In this document: positions 1-9,530 of the stretch, in pieces
How positions within the stretch are numbered: the stretch's first letter is position 1
Layout of the letters: each line of letters opens with the position of its first letter
Assembly (NCBI GenBank): GCA_011763485.2
Contig: JAANSK020233297.1
Span: 1-37,418 of the forward strand
Source: Isoetes engelmannii
Lineage: Eukaryota > Streptophyta > Lycopodiopsida > Isoetales > Isoetaceae
Direction: 5' to 3'
Length of the DNA: 37,418 nt
Position numbers and translations under genes: made by a program
Notes under the pieces: generated by a model
The model's input: only the letters and a program-made list of their open reading frames with translations
Database searches by the model: none
What the model was told of the DNA's origin: nothing

Positions 1-396
1 ACTCCACGAGAACTAGAGGAAGACGTCTATATGTGGGAAGGAGTGAACTCGCTTCGCATATGTTACGTCAACAATCCGTTTGGGAGGGAAGGGGGGTAAC
101 AAGAACCTATATATGTCTCTAGGGAAACGGGTATGACTCCGAGGTCGACACAACATTGGGAAGGAGTAATCTTACTTCACAGAATCCGGCATCGGAACCA
201 AGATACAAACCAACGCCCCAGAGGCTGATTGTACACCAAGGAGTGCATTCACTCAACCTGGTAACCAACGTTCGAGGCGAACTCTAAGCTTAAACTAGTT
301 TTTCTTAGATAGAATATCTATTCTGTGCAAAAAAGAATAAACAGGGGCGACAAAACTTTTTTCGCTGCACAAAATGCACTAGAACACAAAAAACAT
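1..396. other. Unassigned left flank
   Basis: I see no open frame or RNA gene. The phrase 'gggaaggagt' or a close variant recurs at about 36, 158 and 239, each followed by a short 'ctcgctt/cttactt/cattcact' box. This looks like a decayed tandem or dispersed repeat. It stays unassigned. Confidence 0.4.
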
Positions 397-562
397 TTCG
401 CGTAAGCGAAGCTTCGGGTTCGCTTACGCGAAATCAATTCGCGTAAGCAAACCTTCGGGTTCGCGTAAGCAAAACCTTTTTTGCTTCGTGTAAGCGAAGA
501 TTCGGGTTCGATTACGTGAACATTGGTTCACATAAACGAACCCGAAGCTTCGCTTACGCGAA
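397..562. repeat. Four 36-bp hairpin modules (eight 14-mers)
   Basis: A 14-mer, TTCGCGTAAGCGAA or its reverse complement with few changes, occurs eight times, starting at 397, 419, 438, 460, 485, 507, 527 and 549. The copies pair into modules of 14 + 8 + 14 bases: 397-432, 438-473, 485-520 and 527-562. The 8-base linker is gcttcggg or a variant. The first module is a perfect stem: 396-410 pairs with 419-433. The fourth module is inverted, so 396-422 and 537-563 form a perfect 27-bp inverted repeat. The linker contains c-TTCG-g, which as RNA would be a UUCG tetraloop. The array lies just upstream of a LINE fragment. Its function is unknown. Confidence 0.8.
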
Positions 563-682
563 ACTTTTCCGATGCCGGAATATTTTTAGACGTATTTTTG
601 ACGTTTTATACTTCAAAAAGTTGACGTATCATACATAAAATATGTTTGGCGTATAATATGTATACTGTATTGAACCTATCCC

Positions 683-2215
683 TGCTTCAGACACCTGGTG
701 CCCTCAAAACAACCGGTGTACAGCAGTATTGGAGTGCGCCAAGGTTGCCCTCTCTCGCCTACAATGTTTGGCCTCTACATTGATCAGTTGGAGCAGTGGA
801 TGGCCGAACATGGGAAATGGGCACCCCGCTAATACACCACATTGTCAGGAAGTTGATCTATCCTGGCGATGTTGACCTCATGGCGCACACCCCGAAAGAC
901 ATGTAGCGTCACTTGGATGCACTAGCCACCTTCTGCCAACGCACCAGCATGCGAGTCAACCTGGCAAAGACTAAGGTCCTGCTCATCTCATCTACTCGGC
1001 ACCCATGGACACCCTTCTTCACATACCAGTGGCAAACTGTAGAGGTCACTCCCATCTATAAATATTTGGGAATTCAGTTCTCTACTACCACGCATTGGGA
1101 TAGCCGCATTTGACTCCGGGTTGCAGCAGGCTGGAAGGCCTTACACGCCATGTAGAATAGCAGTCACCAGGCAGAGCTCTATGCCTAGGACCATCAGTCA
1201 CGCCTCTTCAGAACTCTAGTTGAGCCGATTCTCTTGTATGGCATGGAAGTTTGGGGCCCGATCATCTCCGCCACCACCTGGGATGACCTTGAACGAGTAC
1301 ATAAGGCTTTCTTGGCGCGCGCACTTGGAGTGAAGCCCACAGTGCCATAACAGATACTGCTCCAGGAAACAGGTTTCCTCCCACTTCAGAGAGCGGCCAT
1401 GTGCCGCCACCTTCTGTACTTCCAGAAGGTAGCTCACATGGATGAAGACCGATTATCTAGGATCTTGCGATCATCCCGCAGTGCCTTACAGCCTGCTGGA
1501 AGGACAAACATTCACAATGGATGTCCCAGTAGCACATCCAGGCACACAGATGCAGACAAGTGTGCACAAAGAAGGAGCACGAGGAGCTAAAGACCTACTT
1601 AGATGCCTACTTTCTTAACAAGCTCTGGGACGCCGAGGCCCTCACACAGGTCAAGCTGGCACACTACCGACAACAGGTGAATCCCACACTCATGCGGGGA
1701 CCCCAACAGTACTTGTGCACCCCATTTTCTATGAAAAAGCGTAGGCTGATAGCCTCCATCCGAAAGGGGGGTCATCGCCTCCGTATTGAAACAGGGCGAT
1801 GGGCGAGCGAAGCACGTGAGGACAAGACTTGCCAGTGCTGCCGCCAAGGGGTCATTGAAGACGAGCACCATGCTCTGCAAACATGCTCCTCCTACGAACA
1901 GACTAGGGCACAGTACCCCCAATTGGTGGTACCGAACCAGCCACTGCATCTCTTGCTGAGCACCAATGAGGTGGGAACTCTGGGGTTATATCTTCAAGAG
2001 GTCATGGACGAATGGCATCGGCCCTGCCCTTCTGGCTTGTGATGGCATCCTCGTGTCTGATATACCAGCAAGCTCATTGCTGCCACAATTTTTCCCCTGT
2101 ATAACCCTCAGGGTGGAGATTTTTTCACCCAGGCCATAATGTGCTTGTTGTTTCTCTTTGTGTAGGTCCCATAGGCCAAGTAGCCTCTATGGACGATAAA
2201 AACGTGATTCTATTC
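683..2215 (+). mobile_element. 5'-truncated LINE (non-LTR retrotransposon), copy 1
   Basis: The translation enters abruptly inside reverse transcriptase. GVRQGCPLSPT lies near 731-765 and is followed by GLYIDQLEQW. The catalytic YADDV box near 861-875 reads YPGDV, so the enzyme is dead. RT thumb (KYLGIQF near 1060) follows, then the post-RT region (EVWGPIISA near 1250). The C-terminal zinc motif is CQCC...EHHALQTC near 1831-1890. The end at about 2042 is followed by roughly 170 bp of 3' UTR and the tail GATTCTATTC. The frame has several stops (one at about 1111) and shifts. The abrupt 5' end fits incomplete target-primed reverse transcription. It shares motif order and 3' UTR with the LINE at 19440-21803. 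The clade does not read as typical plant L1, but I cannot place it firmly. Confidence 0.85.
1560..2042 (+). pseudogene. LINE ORF2 C-terminal remnant with zinc motif
   Basis: This is the longest open piece of LINE copy 1, 160 codons. It holds the post-RT segment (LAHYRQQVNPTL, then KKRRLIASIRKGGHRLRIE) and ends in a CCHC-type zinc motif, CxxC...HHALQTC. The counterpart in LINE copy 2 reads LNLVTTMHI / HAHINPTLALGPQAYL and CTCC...EHHTLLRC at about 21220-21480. That conserved correspondence shows the two copies are kin. The ATG is internal to the ancestral frame, so this is not a separate gene. Confidence 0.75.
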
Positions 2216-2867
2216 CAGGGTGTCAAAGAGTGGCAATTATCCGCCAAATGGCAAATTTTTAGCGCTTTTGTAAAAAAAAATGGCTAAAGTTTATAGAGGA
2301 CCATTGTTGGGGGAAAAAAAATCGCCGAAAAAAAAGGGGAGTAAATTTTCTCAGGGTCATGATTAGCCTTTGGAATTTGTAACAGTCGGCAGGTAGTGGA
2401 GCTGATTCGCCTTTAATTAAGACAGATGTACGCCCCTATAGAATACAAAATAGCCATTCATGAAACCTCCAAGAAAAAATAAGTTGCACCACCCCTAATG
2501 CCACGGTGAGGATACCACATCGTGCACATAGATATTGTAGGGTTAAGCATTACTAGAAATTACGGTGATAGTTTGGAAATAGGTAAAATGCTAGACGTAG
2601 GGTTAAGGACATTAAGCATTACTAGGAACCAATAAAGCGCACTTAAAATAATTAAAAAGTTGTACTTTAACTACCACCAAAAAGATCGCCAATACAAAAA
2701 TATAGAGAGCATATAAATTTTGAACTTTAACCAAATTGAGAGATGATCCAAGGGCTATATTTCATCAAAATCCGCCAAACATAAATAATTTAACTATTGT
2801 ATTTTCCATCGTTTAGCCAACCCTCAATTTCATCATAAAACTTTTAAGAACCTTAAAATTTACCCTG
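2216..2867. mobile_element. Candidate 652-bp non-autonomous DNA transposon in the LINE tail
   Basis: The segment begins CAGGGT and ends ACCCTG, a perfect 6-bp inverted end. It is flanked by ATTCTATTC on both sides (2207-2215 and 2868-2876). The interior has no open frame. CAGGG ends are typical of hAT elements, which usually make 8-bp duplications. A 9-bp duplication would fit MULEs better. The target is a TTCTA repeat, so the flanking match is partly trivial and the superfamily is uncertain. What supports an insertion is that the LINE tail sequence stops exactly at 2215 and resumes exactly at 2868. Confidence 0.4.
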
Positions 2868-2946
2868 ATTCTATTCTATTCTATTCTATTCTATTCTATT
2901 CTATTCTATTCTATTCTATTCTATTCTATTCTATTCTATTCTATTC
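2868..2946. repeat. (TTCTA)n microsatellite
   Basis: About 79 bp of nearly perfect 5-bp units, roughly 16 copies. The LINE at 683-2215 ends in the same unit, and the LINE ending at 21803 ends TATTCTATTC. The tract is therefore probably the LINE's 3' microsatellite tail, separated from it by the insertion at 2216-2867. Confidence 0.9.
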
Positions 2947-4840
2947 TTATATCAAGTTGTTCAATAAATGTGTTGGCTCCATAAATGACACATGATATGT
3001 AAGAGCACATCAATTACAGTAAAGATATATGTAAATACACAATAAGCAAGAGCACATCAATCAGGATAAAGATGCATTTTGCAAAAGGAATGAAATGCAA
3101 AATAAGACCTATGGAGTCAGACAATACAAATCGGTTCCTTTGCCTATTTCCAAAGCATCTGAATGTCAAGAGTATCTTTTGCTCTTATGTGCACTATATA
3201 ATTCTCTCATTCATGTTGAACCTAGGCATCCATCCTGGATTGGAACAATGCTTTGTTATTCAGCTTACAAACAATAATGGCACTACTTAAGAAGTAGCCT
3301 AGAGATTTACTTAGACAATGAACTGGACATGTGCGGGCACTCAAGAAATTAACAATCATAGAAATCCAAGAGCTCTGCAAATACCAGGTATGTAAGTTCA
3401 AACCAAAAGCATTGCAAACCCAAGACATGCTTCATTGAAAGAATGGCCATGAGATTGCTCCAAACCAACAGGGTGCATTTCAGCTTCAATCTTCTTGCTC
3501 ATAAAACTATAAAAAGCTCATCTATGAGTCAATTCCATTCATTCACGTATAGATATCACCAATGTAGGATATATTGCGTGTGAGTCCACCAGGTATCTCA
3601 TGGCCACGGCTGCTAAGTGAGGAAACGTTTCAATCCACAAATATAATATATTCAATGAAGCCTCTAAAAAGTATACATGCCTTCAGTTTGCATGAACACT
3701 GTCACACTTCCCTTGACAAAACCATCTATCGCATTATCTTCTACTCGACATATATGTTACAAGATCAAAACAACAGATAAGAATCTTCTCCTTTCAACAA
3801 TAGTGCTAACATGCCAATGCACAAACCTGCAGTATAAAAGGGGAAGAGATGCAATGTACAATCCTCAGGGGGTTTGATTACTCCAAATGGGTATGTAGAA
3901 CTGTCACATAAGTTCCGTTAACCTGAAAATGCATGGAAACATAAAATTTAAGATTCATAACGTAACACAATATATGGTACAAACGCTATCATGTAATTTA
4001 ACCTGCAGACCTTATGCAATTGCACGATTTATATTCCAATCTAAACTGTTCTAACTTGTGTTCCATAAACACAAAATTGTTATGTTCAGTTCTATCTAAA
4101 GCTTGCCCCTGCACTGAAAAAACGCTCAACACTACCTAGAATGCTGCCTAACCCAAAGGATTTGGCTAAATAAATTGAACTAACAAAGGAAGCATAGATT
4201 CATGACTGACTTGCACTAACATCAGCTAGTAATTGCAACTTAGGATTGTAAGTATGATCTCAAGCAATGTAGATCAACATACAGCTCGTACAAAATGTGC
4301 TTTATGCTATGAAGCACAAACAACATCAACATGTAGGAACAAATGCTTAATTGAAAAGTTTGGGATAAAGTAAGTTTGCAGAGAATAACACAGAAAAATA
4401 CATGCATCATTCATATGGGTTTGTATGTAATATCTGGGCCACAATTCCAAACAAAAAATGTAGAATAAAAGCTAACTTACTTGGCACAGATTAAGGCGAC
4501 TTTAGGACCAAAATTTGAAGTTTTGGCTTTGCATTTACTATCATATCTAAAGCCTATAAGAATATGAAGCTTGTGAAGGTCACCTGCAAAAATGGCAGTT
4601 CCATGTTTGAGAATAGTGCACAATATTGTCTAAAATGCAGTCCATTTAAACATCTAATTGTTGAAAATCCAAAGCACTTTTTTAAAAAACTAAAAAGAGG
4701 AAATATGGCTTACCTTCTGTAGCATTCTCTGCTTATGGTTTGGCACATTTTGGTGCAATAATATCCAGGCATATCCATTTGCTGATCATGGCATGCGTGC
4801 ACAGGGGAAAATTCCAATACATCTCTAAAGTAACTCCTGA
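2947..4840. other. Gene-free AT-rich stretch
   Basis: Only short open frames without protein-like composition occur here. A short direct repeat, 'gagcacatcaat', is seen at about 3004 and 3051, both followed by '(c)agtaaaga/ggataaaga'. I recognise no RNA gene, LTR or domain. Confidence 0.5.
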
Positions 4841-4903
4841 AGTTCCTAATGCAAAGTATGGAAAAGATTGTCCTTCATCCATATCACTGTTTGATAAGTG
4901 ATT

Positions 4904-5356
4904 CTATACAGATGCAAGCACAGTTCTATGCATCTGCGTCTGCATCTGTTGATGTTCTGCACCGCACCAGTGATCAAGATCAATGACAGGCATGATTTTG
5001 CTACTATGGGACATGGGCGCCTCCCTGGATGCCACAAATAAGTTTGTTGCTACTGCTGTGAAGGCCTTGAATCCATCAAATACAACCATGTATAAACTAA
5101 ACCTAAAAATTCATTTCAGCTAATTGGATTTTTTTTCAAATTGTTTCTTTTTTAGTACTAGGAATATCTGTGCTAAAGAAAACCATATGAGGAATAACAA
5201 AAGACCTTGAGCACCTAACGAATCCTGAAATACTATCTCTGCATCTCTCTGACCAAAACCACCTACATTAGGATTATTAGTTAATGGTTGGCCGTTGCTA
5301 TAGCCAAAGCCGATACCTGAATCCGCCGAGCACAGCCTGGGTGCTTCCAGAATCAA
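4904..5356 (-). other. Possible exon fragments of an unidentified gene
   Basis: Two minus-strand open pieces look more protein-like than their surroundings. The first spans 5356 down to about 5210 ([20 protein letters not shown]...VFQDSLGAQ) and ends at a CAAG|GT donor-like step. The second spans 5089 to 4904 (MVVFDGFKAFTAVATNLF...) and is preceded by a T-rich tract ending TTTTTAG. Their phases do not clearly join and no family is recognised. They may be the 5' part of a decayed host gene or may be chance. Confidence 0.2.
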
Positions 5357-5732
5357 GAAGCTTCAAGTAAGGCTGCTGCTACAGCCAGATCTAGCACTGA
5401 ATGTGCCTAATAAATCCGTGGATAATGCCTCAAATGCTTAAAGAATCATTGCCAGACTTCTACCTGCCGATTTGGGGCGGGCTATAGCAAATCAGAACTT
5501 CTTTCTGTCGATCTGGGCCGACGAAGGAGGCATGTCTAGCGAGAACCCATACAATGCGAAGATCTGATGCCACGACATGGCAAATGCGGAGCAAGCTTGA
5601 ATTTAAATGAGAATGGCCTCGCTAGGTTGCTCCGCCTTCTTGCTTGCATTGAAAGGCAAGCAACCTCTACATCGCCACTAATCTGAAACACCGCGAGCAG
5701 AGATGACGGTCAAGATGAGTGTGATGGACATA

Positions 5733-5831
5733 TAGGGGTAACTTAATTGGGAAGGTTTTTTCGGTTTAGCTGCGACCGGCGTTAGCCAGGAGCAGCTAAC
5801 CGGGAAAACCTGACCAATTAAGTTACCCCTA
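5733..5831. repeat. Foldback (MITE-like) element flanked by TA
   Basis: Positions 5733-5750 and 5814-5831 are a perfect 18-bp inverted repeat (core GGGGTAACTTAATTGG). Inner arms are imperfect (about 5752-5773 with 5793-5812). If TA is the target duplication (5733-5734 and 5830-5831), the element is 95 bp with GGGG...CCCC ends. It lies about 110 bp upstream of the recombinase start codon. Its inner right arm overlaps the outer part of the inverted repeat that brackets that gene, so it may instead be the subterminal hairpin of the larger element. Confidence 0.7.
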
Positions 5832-6273
5832 CAATATCCTAACAGGGGAGTTTTTTTTGTTCCAAAATTTTTTCACTATCGTAATAGGGGAAGTTTTTTC
5901 AGTCCAACGGCTTCCTTCTTCACGGCTCTTCTTGACGGATATGGCTCGCCGCGGCAACGATTCCGACTCCAAGAAGATGCGTGTTGCTGCTAGGAAAAGG
6001 CGCTGTCAAGGCATTTGTGCTTTTAAAGCATTGATATTATTTTTAGGAGTTCTTATGCTTGATTTCTGTGCATTAGCCTCAAATACGATGCCTAATCTCT
6101 CTGAATTAGTTGAGGACGATTCTTGCACAATAGCTCTTTCTATTTCCAAGGTCTTTTGTGCAAAAGAAGGTATGCATTTCTTTCTTTTCTTCTTATAGTT
6201 TTGATAGACTGTTTAGAAACTAATTTCAGTGGCTTTTTTATAGATGGAGCTGGTTTTCCGGTTGAATCTACTG

Positions 6274-6971
6274 GTAAGAGGAGGCATTCTTGAGGTTTTT
6301 ATGTTTTTTGTTAAGCATTTCTTGAGGTATTGTCTACTTCGCCTTCCATAATAGTCCTTCTGGGTTATGCTACCATGCCGTTGAAGAAACTTACATGACC
6401 TTCACGGCCAGTGACATCTCGAGAACTCAACCTTGGATACAGTAATGGATACCATATGCATTGTGAAGACTGTCAATAAGCGTCACCATAGGCTGACATG
6501 CGAGACATGTTATGGAGACATGCGAGACATGTTATGTGGCTCTACCACACATTGATGCCTTCATAAAAATCCATGAGAACGATCATCTGCAACAGATGTG
6601 GAGATCCAAGGTATCCCCTCTTCTGGATTATAGACTTTCACGTGACCATCATCTTTAGAGGAAAGCATGTCTTCCCCAATAAGATTCTCTGTTGGAGTCA
6701 AAAGCCACTCTTCTAATGAGATTTCTGCCCCAATGCCTAATCCTTCTACTAGAAGTGCAAGATCAGCTGTAAATCCCACGAAATTTAGTATCAGTTGCAT
6801 TATTCTGGTAATATGAGTCATCTTGGAGATTTAAACAAGCCATCTTGGAGATTCTGGTAGATAGAACATAATTAAATATAGCAGGGATGGGATTGCGGTG
6901 ATTGCCATAATTAAATATAGCAGAGATGGTTTTTCGGTTGAATCTTGAGGTTTTATGTTTTTTGTGCACAG
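6274..6971 (+). other. Enlarged third intron with internal duplication
   Basis: The other inferred introns are 66-81 nt. This one is 698 nt. The sequence at 6250-6310 (exon 3 plus donor side, gttttccggttgaatc...ttgaggttttt) reappears at 6928-6965, just before the acceptor. Between the copies lie a 22-bp tandem repeat (about 6495-6537), a 39-bp tandem repeat (6867-6929) and an open frame on the opposite strand. This fits a filler insertion that copied its own flank. Confidence 0.55.
6561..6821 (-). other. Antisense open frame inside intron 3
   Basis: On the minus strand, 86 codons are open. The part from ADLALLVEGLGIGAEISLEE to VADDRSHGF has a plausible protein composition and is preceded by an acceptor-like TTTACAG. 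No donor follows and no family is recognised. It could be an exon carried in with the filler sequence, or it could be chance. Confidence 0.2.
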
Positions 6972-8769
6972 ATGTAAATCCGACACCTAATATGCCTAAA
7001 TCTGTGGAGGATGTGGTGGAAGATGTTGAAAAAGTTCTTCTGCAAAATGATAACACTGCTGTAAATTCTGAGACTGATTTGATGGATAAACCGTTTGCAT
7101 GTATGTTTTTCACCATTTTCTTCCATTTCTCTTCATGATTTCTAATGTTAATAACTAATTTTGTGCTTTTGTAGTCTTGGATTCTCAAGTTGCTGGTTTG
7201 GTGGATATTTCTTATTTGGGAGATTCTTCCAATCCTTTTCAGCATGTTGCAGTGGATTTAGGTCAGACTTCAGTGGATTTGTGCCCTCGGAATGCTAATT
7301 TGGCTCAAAATACCATTGTTCCAAGTTTTTCTGCATGTAAGTATTTTTTTTACCTACTCACATTTTTGTGTTCTAGTGTTATTTCAGCAAATAATAGTAA
7401 GTATATTTATGTTTTAGGTGATGATGCTCCAAGCTTTGATATTGGTATAGATGTTGATTTAGATTTTCATGTTAATCTAGTACATGCTGAGGGCATTGGA
7501 GAATATAGGAATCCCATTGTGAATCTTCCAAAAGTTGACAAGCGTTTTGGGAAAAGGCCTTTAAAAATTGGAAAATTCAGGGAGTTAGATCCTAAGCTAG
7601 TTGATAAGGTAAAATCAGTTGGTGATAATCCTTCTAAGAGTAAGGATGATTGGGCCAAAGGTAGATTTAATGCATTGGCGTATTCATACCGGAAAGAGCA
7701 TTGATGTGGATATTGAAGATATGCCTCCCTCTGAATTTGCTGAATGCTTGGAGACTTTCTTTCTTTGTGTTCAGCGTAATGACGGCACCAAGTACCCTCC
7801 TGAATCGTGAGTGCGCAGTTTATTGTTCATTTTATGCTTTTTATTTTATTAATGTTTGTTTTATTTGGGTTTTCAGGTTGCAGAATTTGTTCCATGCATA
7901 TAATAGGATTATTCGTAGGAGCCAAGAGACAAGGAATATCCGTAATTTGAAGGAGGAGAAGATCACTGATTTATATCATGATCTGATGTTTGCAAAGGCT
8001 CGCAGGGCTCTTGAGGTTTCGATTCAAGATTCAGCTGCTTCTGGTATGATCAAGAAAAGAAAGAAGAGTGACATTCTCAGTAGGGCAGATCAAAATCTGA
8101 TTTTAGCACACAAGATGCATCAAGTGTCATGTAATACTGGTTTGCAAAAAAGATTTTCCTTTTATTGCATGACTAGATTCCTCGTTCGTGGCGGAAAGGA
8201 ATTGGCAAATCTTAGGGACTTCATGTTTCATACTGGAACTGATTTTGTAGGGCAGTACCTTGAATTTTGTGAGACAACAAGCAAGAATTGGAAGGCCAAT
8301 ATGAGAAAATACAAGACTGAAGACTTCCGTGAGCCTGTTAGATGCTATGAAGAGGATGTAATTCTGACTTAGAGAGAGCTTCTATTTCGTCTTCCTCAGT
8401 ATGAGAAAATTGGTGGCAGGTATGTGTTTCTTCAAGCTATCAATCGTCCAAGGTCTGATATCTGGTACAACAGAAATCATGTTGCCAAGGGTACCATTTC
8501 TAATTGGCTGAAGGACATGGTGAAAATATGTGGCATTGAGGGTTACTATACTAACAAGTCATGTAGGACCACTGCCATAACACAGATGTCAATTTCTAGC
8601 GTCCCAATCGAGACCGGTATGAAAATTACAGGCCATAGGAATCCAGATTCATATAAAAGGTATGACCAGAGTGGAATTGCAGCAAAGGCAAGTGCCATGG
8701 ACGTGCTTGCTACAGGAAAGCAATATAAGAAAGCAGTTGATGCCAACGTTCAGAATCTTAGTGCTGCTT

Positions 8770-8817
8770 GGGAGGATCTGCATTAATGTGTTTGGGAGGA
8801 TCTGCATCAATGTGTTT
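8770..8817 (+). repeat. 24-bp tandem duplication at the recombinase 3' end
   Basis: The 24-base unit beginning gggaggatctgcat occurs twice in a row with one base changed (tta/tca). The first copy supplies the TAA stop at 8784-8786. In the second copy that codon reads CAA, so the duplication decides where the frame ends. A T-rich acceptor-like TTTTGCAG follows at 8820-8827. Confidence 0.7.
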
Positions 8818-8827
8818 GGTTTTGCAG

Positions 8828-9090
8828 GTGGATCTTTCGAAAACCTGTTTCTATTGGTAAAAATCCACTTCTTCAAACATTTTCTAAGACAGGTGGTGCT
8901 TCAACCAGTTCTGCGATGTTACAAATCAGCATGTCGATGATGATTTTGAACTGTACTTTAACAAAGCACTTGAACAGTTTCCTCAATTGAAGAAATATTT
9001 TCATGATATTGTTTCTGACATAAATTCTTCATATATTGCTTCTAGCTCCAGTGTACCTTTGTCTGGTTTACCACTTTCATTTGCGGGTAA
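8828..9090 (+). other. Possible C-terminal exon remnants of the recombinase
   Basis: After an acceptor-like TTTTGCAG, one frame reads RKPVSIGKNPLLQTFSKTGG. A second frame from about 8930 reads VDDDFELYFNKALEQFPQLK and runs into a serine-rich end. Both are more protein-like than the downstream spacer, but they lie in different frames. They probably represent the decayed end of the same gene. No domain is recognised. Confidence 0.35.
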
Positions 9091-9312
9091 TCATATCAAA
9101 CTTTCTGTAAGTCTTGGCATATTTTTCTTATTGTTAACTTGTTTTTAAAGTCAATTCAAATTCAATATGCATGCACTAGGATTGCAGGTTTGAAAAATTT
9201 GGTTGAAGATCGTTGGATAGGTCATCTGATCGTTGGATACTGGATTTCAATGATGTTTGAAGTTGATTTTCAGCAATCAGAATTTCTTCTCAATGTTTTC
9301 TGTCACTGCTTT

Positions 9313-9530
9313 AGTGATACTAAGTAGTGGAACTTGGAACTTCAGTACTTGAAGTTTTGGAACCCTGTTTTGGAACACTGTTGTAGAAGTGATACTAAAT
9401 TTTGAAACCATGTTGTAGAAGTGATATTAAGTTTTGGACACTGTGATACTAAGTTTTGGAACCCTATTTTGGAATCCTGTTTTGGAAAACCCTGTTGTAG
9501 AAATCTCTGTTTAAAAACATTGTTGTTTTA
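9313..9530. repeat. Degenerate tandem repeat
   Basis: Loose repeats of 'gtgatactaagttttggaac' and 'cctgttttggaa...ctgttgtagaa' recur about six times with small changes. This looks like an old tandem array just inside the right inverted repeat of the recombinase element. Confidence 0.6.

Larger units (their letters stand above)
5941..8786 (+). pseudogene. Broken multi-exon Crypton-like tyrosine recombinase gene
   Basis: Inferred exons: 5941-6010, 6077-6169, 6244-6273, 6972-7100, 7175-7336, 7418-7806 and 7877-8786. Intron 1 has a GC donor, the others GT-AG. The N-terminus is basic (MARRGNDSDSKKMRVAARKRR). Exons 2-5 are short, acidic and unrecognised. Exon 6 starts the N-terminal arm of a recombinase (FFLCVQRNDGTKYPPES|LQNLF across intron 6). 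Exon 7 holds the catalytic domain: arginine I in FLVRGGKEL (codon 8187-8189), box II TNKSCRTT (arginine 8565-8567), GHR (histidine 8634-8636) and the tyrosine nine residues later (8661-8663). This pattern matches the eukaryotic Crypton/ZMYM2/KIAA1958-type recombinases. Box II has lysine where histidine is usual. Two breaks are visible: a frame change near 7690 in exon 6 and an in-frame TAG at 8370-8372. The family cuts and rejoins DNA through the tyrosine; this copy is probably inactive. Whether it was a transposase or a host-adopted gene is open. Confidence 0.72.

Noticed and set aside
1-300. Organelle or rDNA insertion
   Set aside because: No match to conserved rRNA, tRNA or plastid gene words that I know. 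The repeated 'gggaaggagt' words suggest a local repeat instead.
397-562. CRISPR-like regular repeat spacing
   Set aside because: The DNA is plant nuclear, the spacers are 5-11 bp and mostly conserved, and repeats alternate orientation. It is a hairpin array, not a CRISPR.
1599-1949. 116-codon minus-strand frame
   Set aside because: Antisense of the LINE C-terminal coding region, which has recognisable motifs on the plus strand.
6763-7245. 160-codon minus-strand frame
   Set aside because: It lies opposite the recombinase exons 4-5, whose splice sites and phases are coherent on the plus strand. Composition is asparagine/isoleucine-rich antisense.
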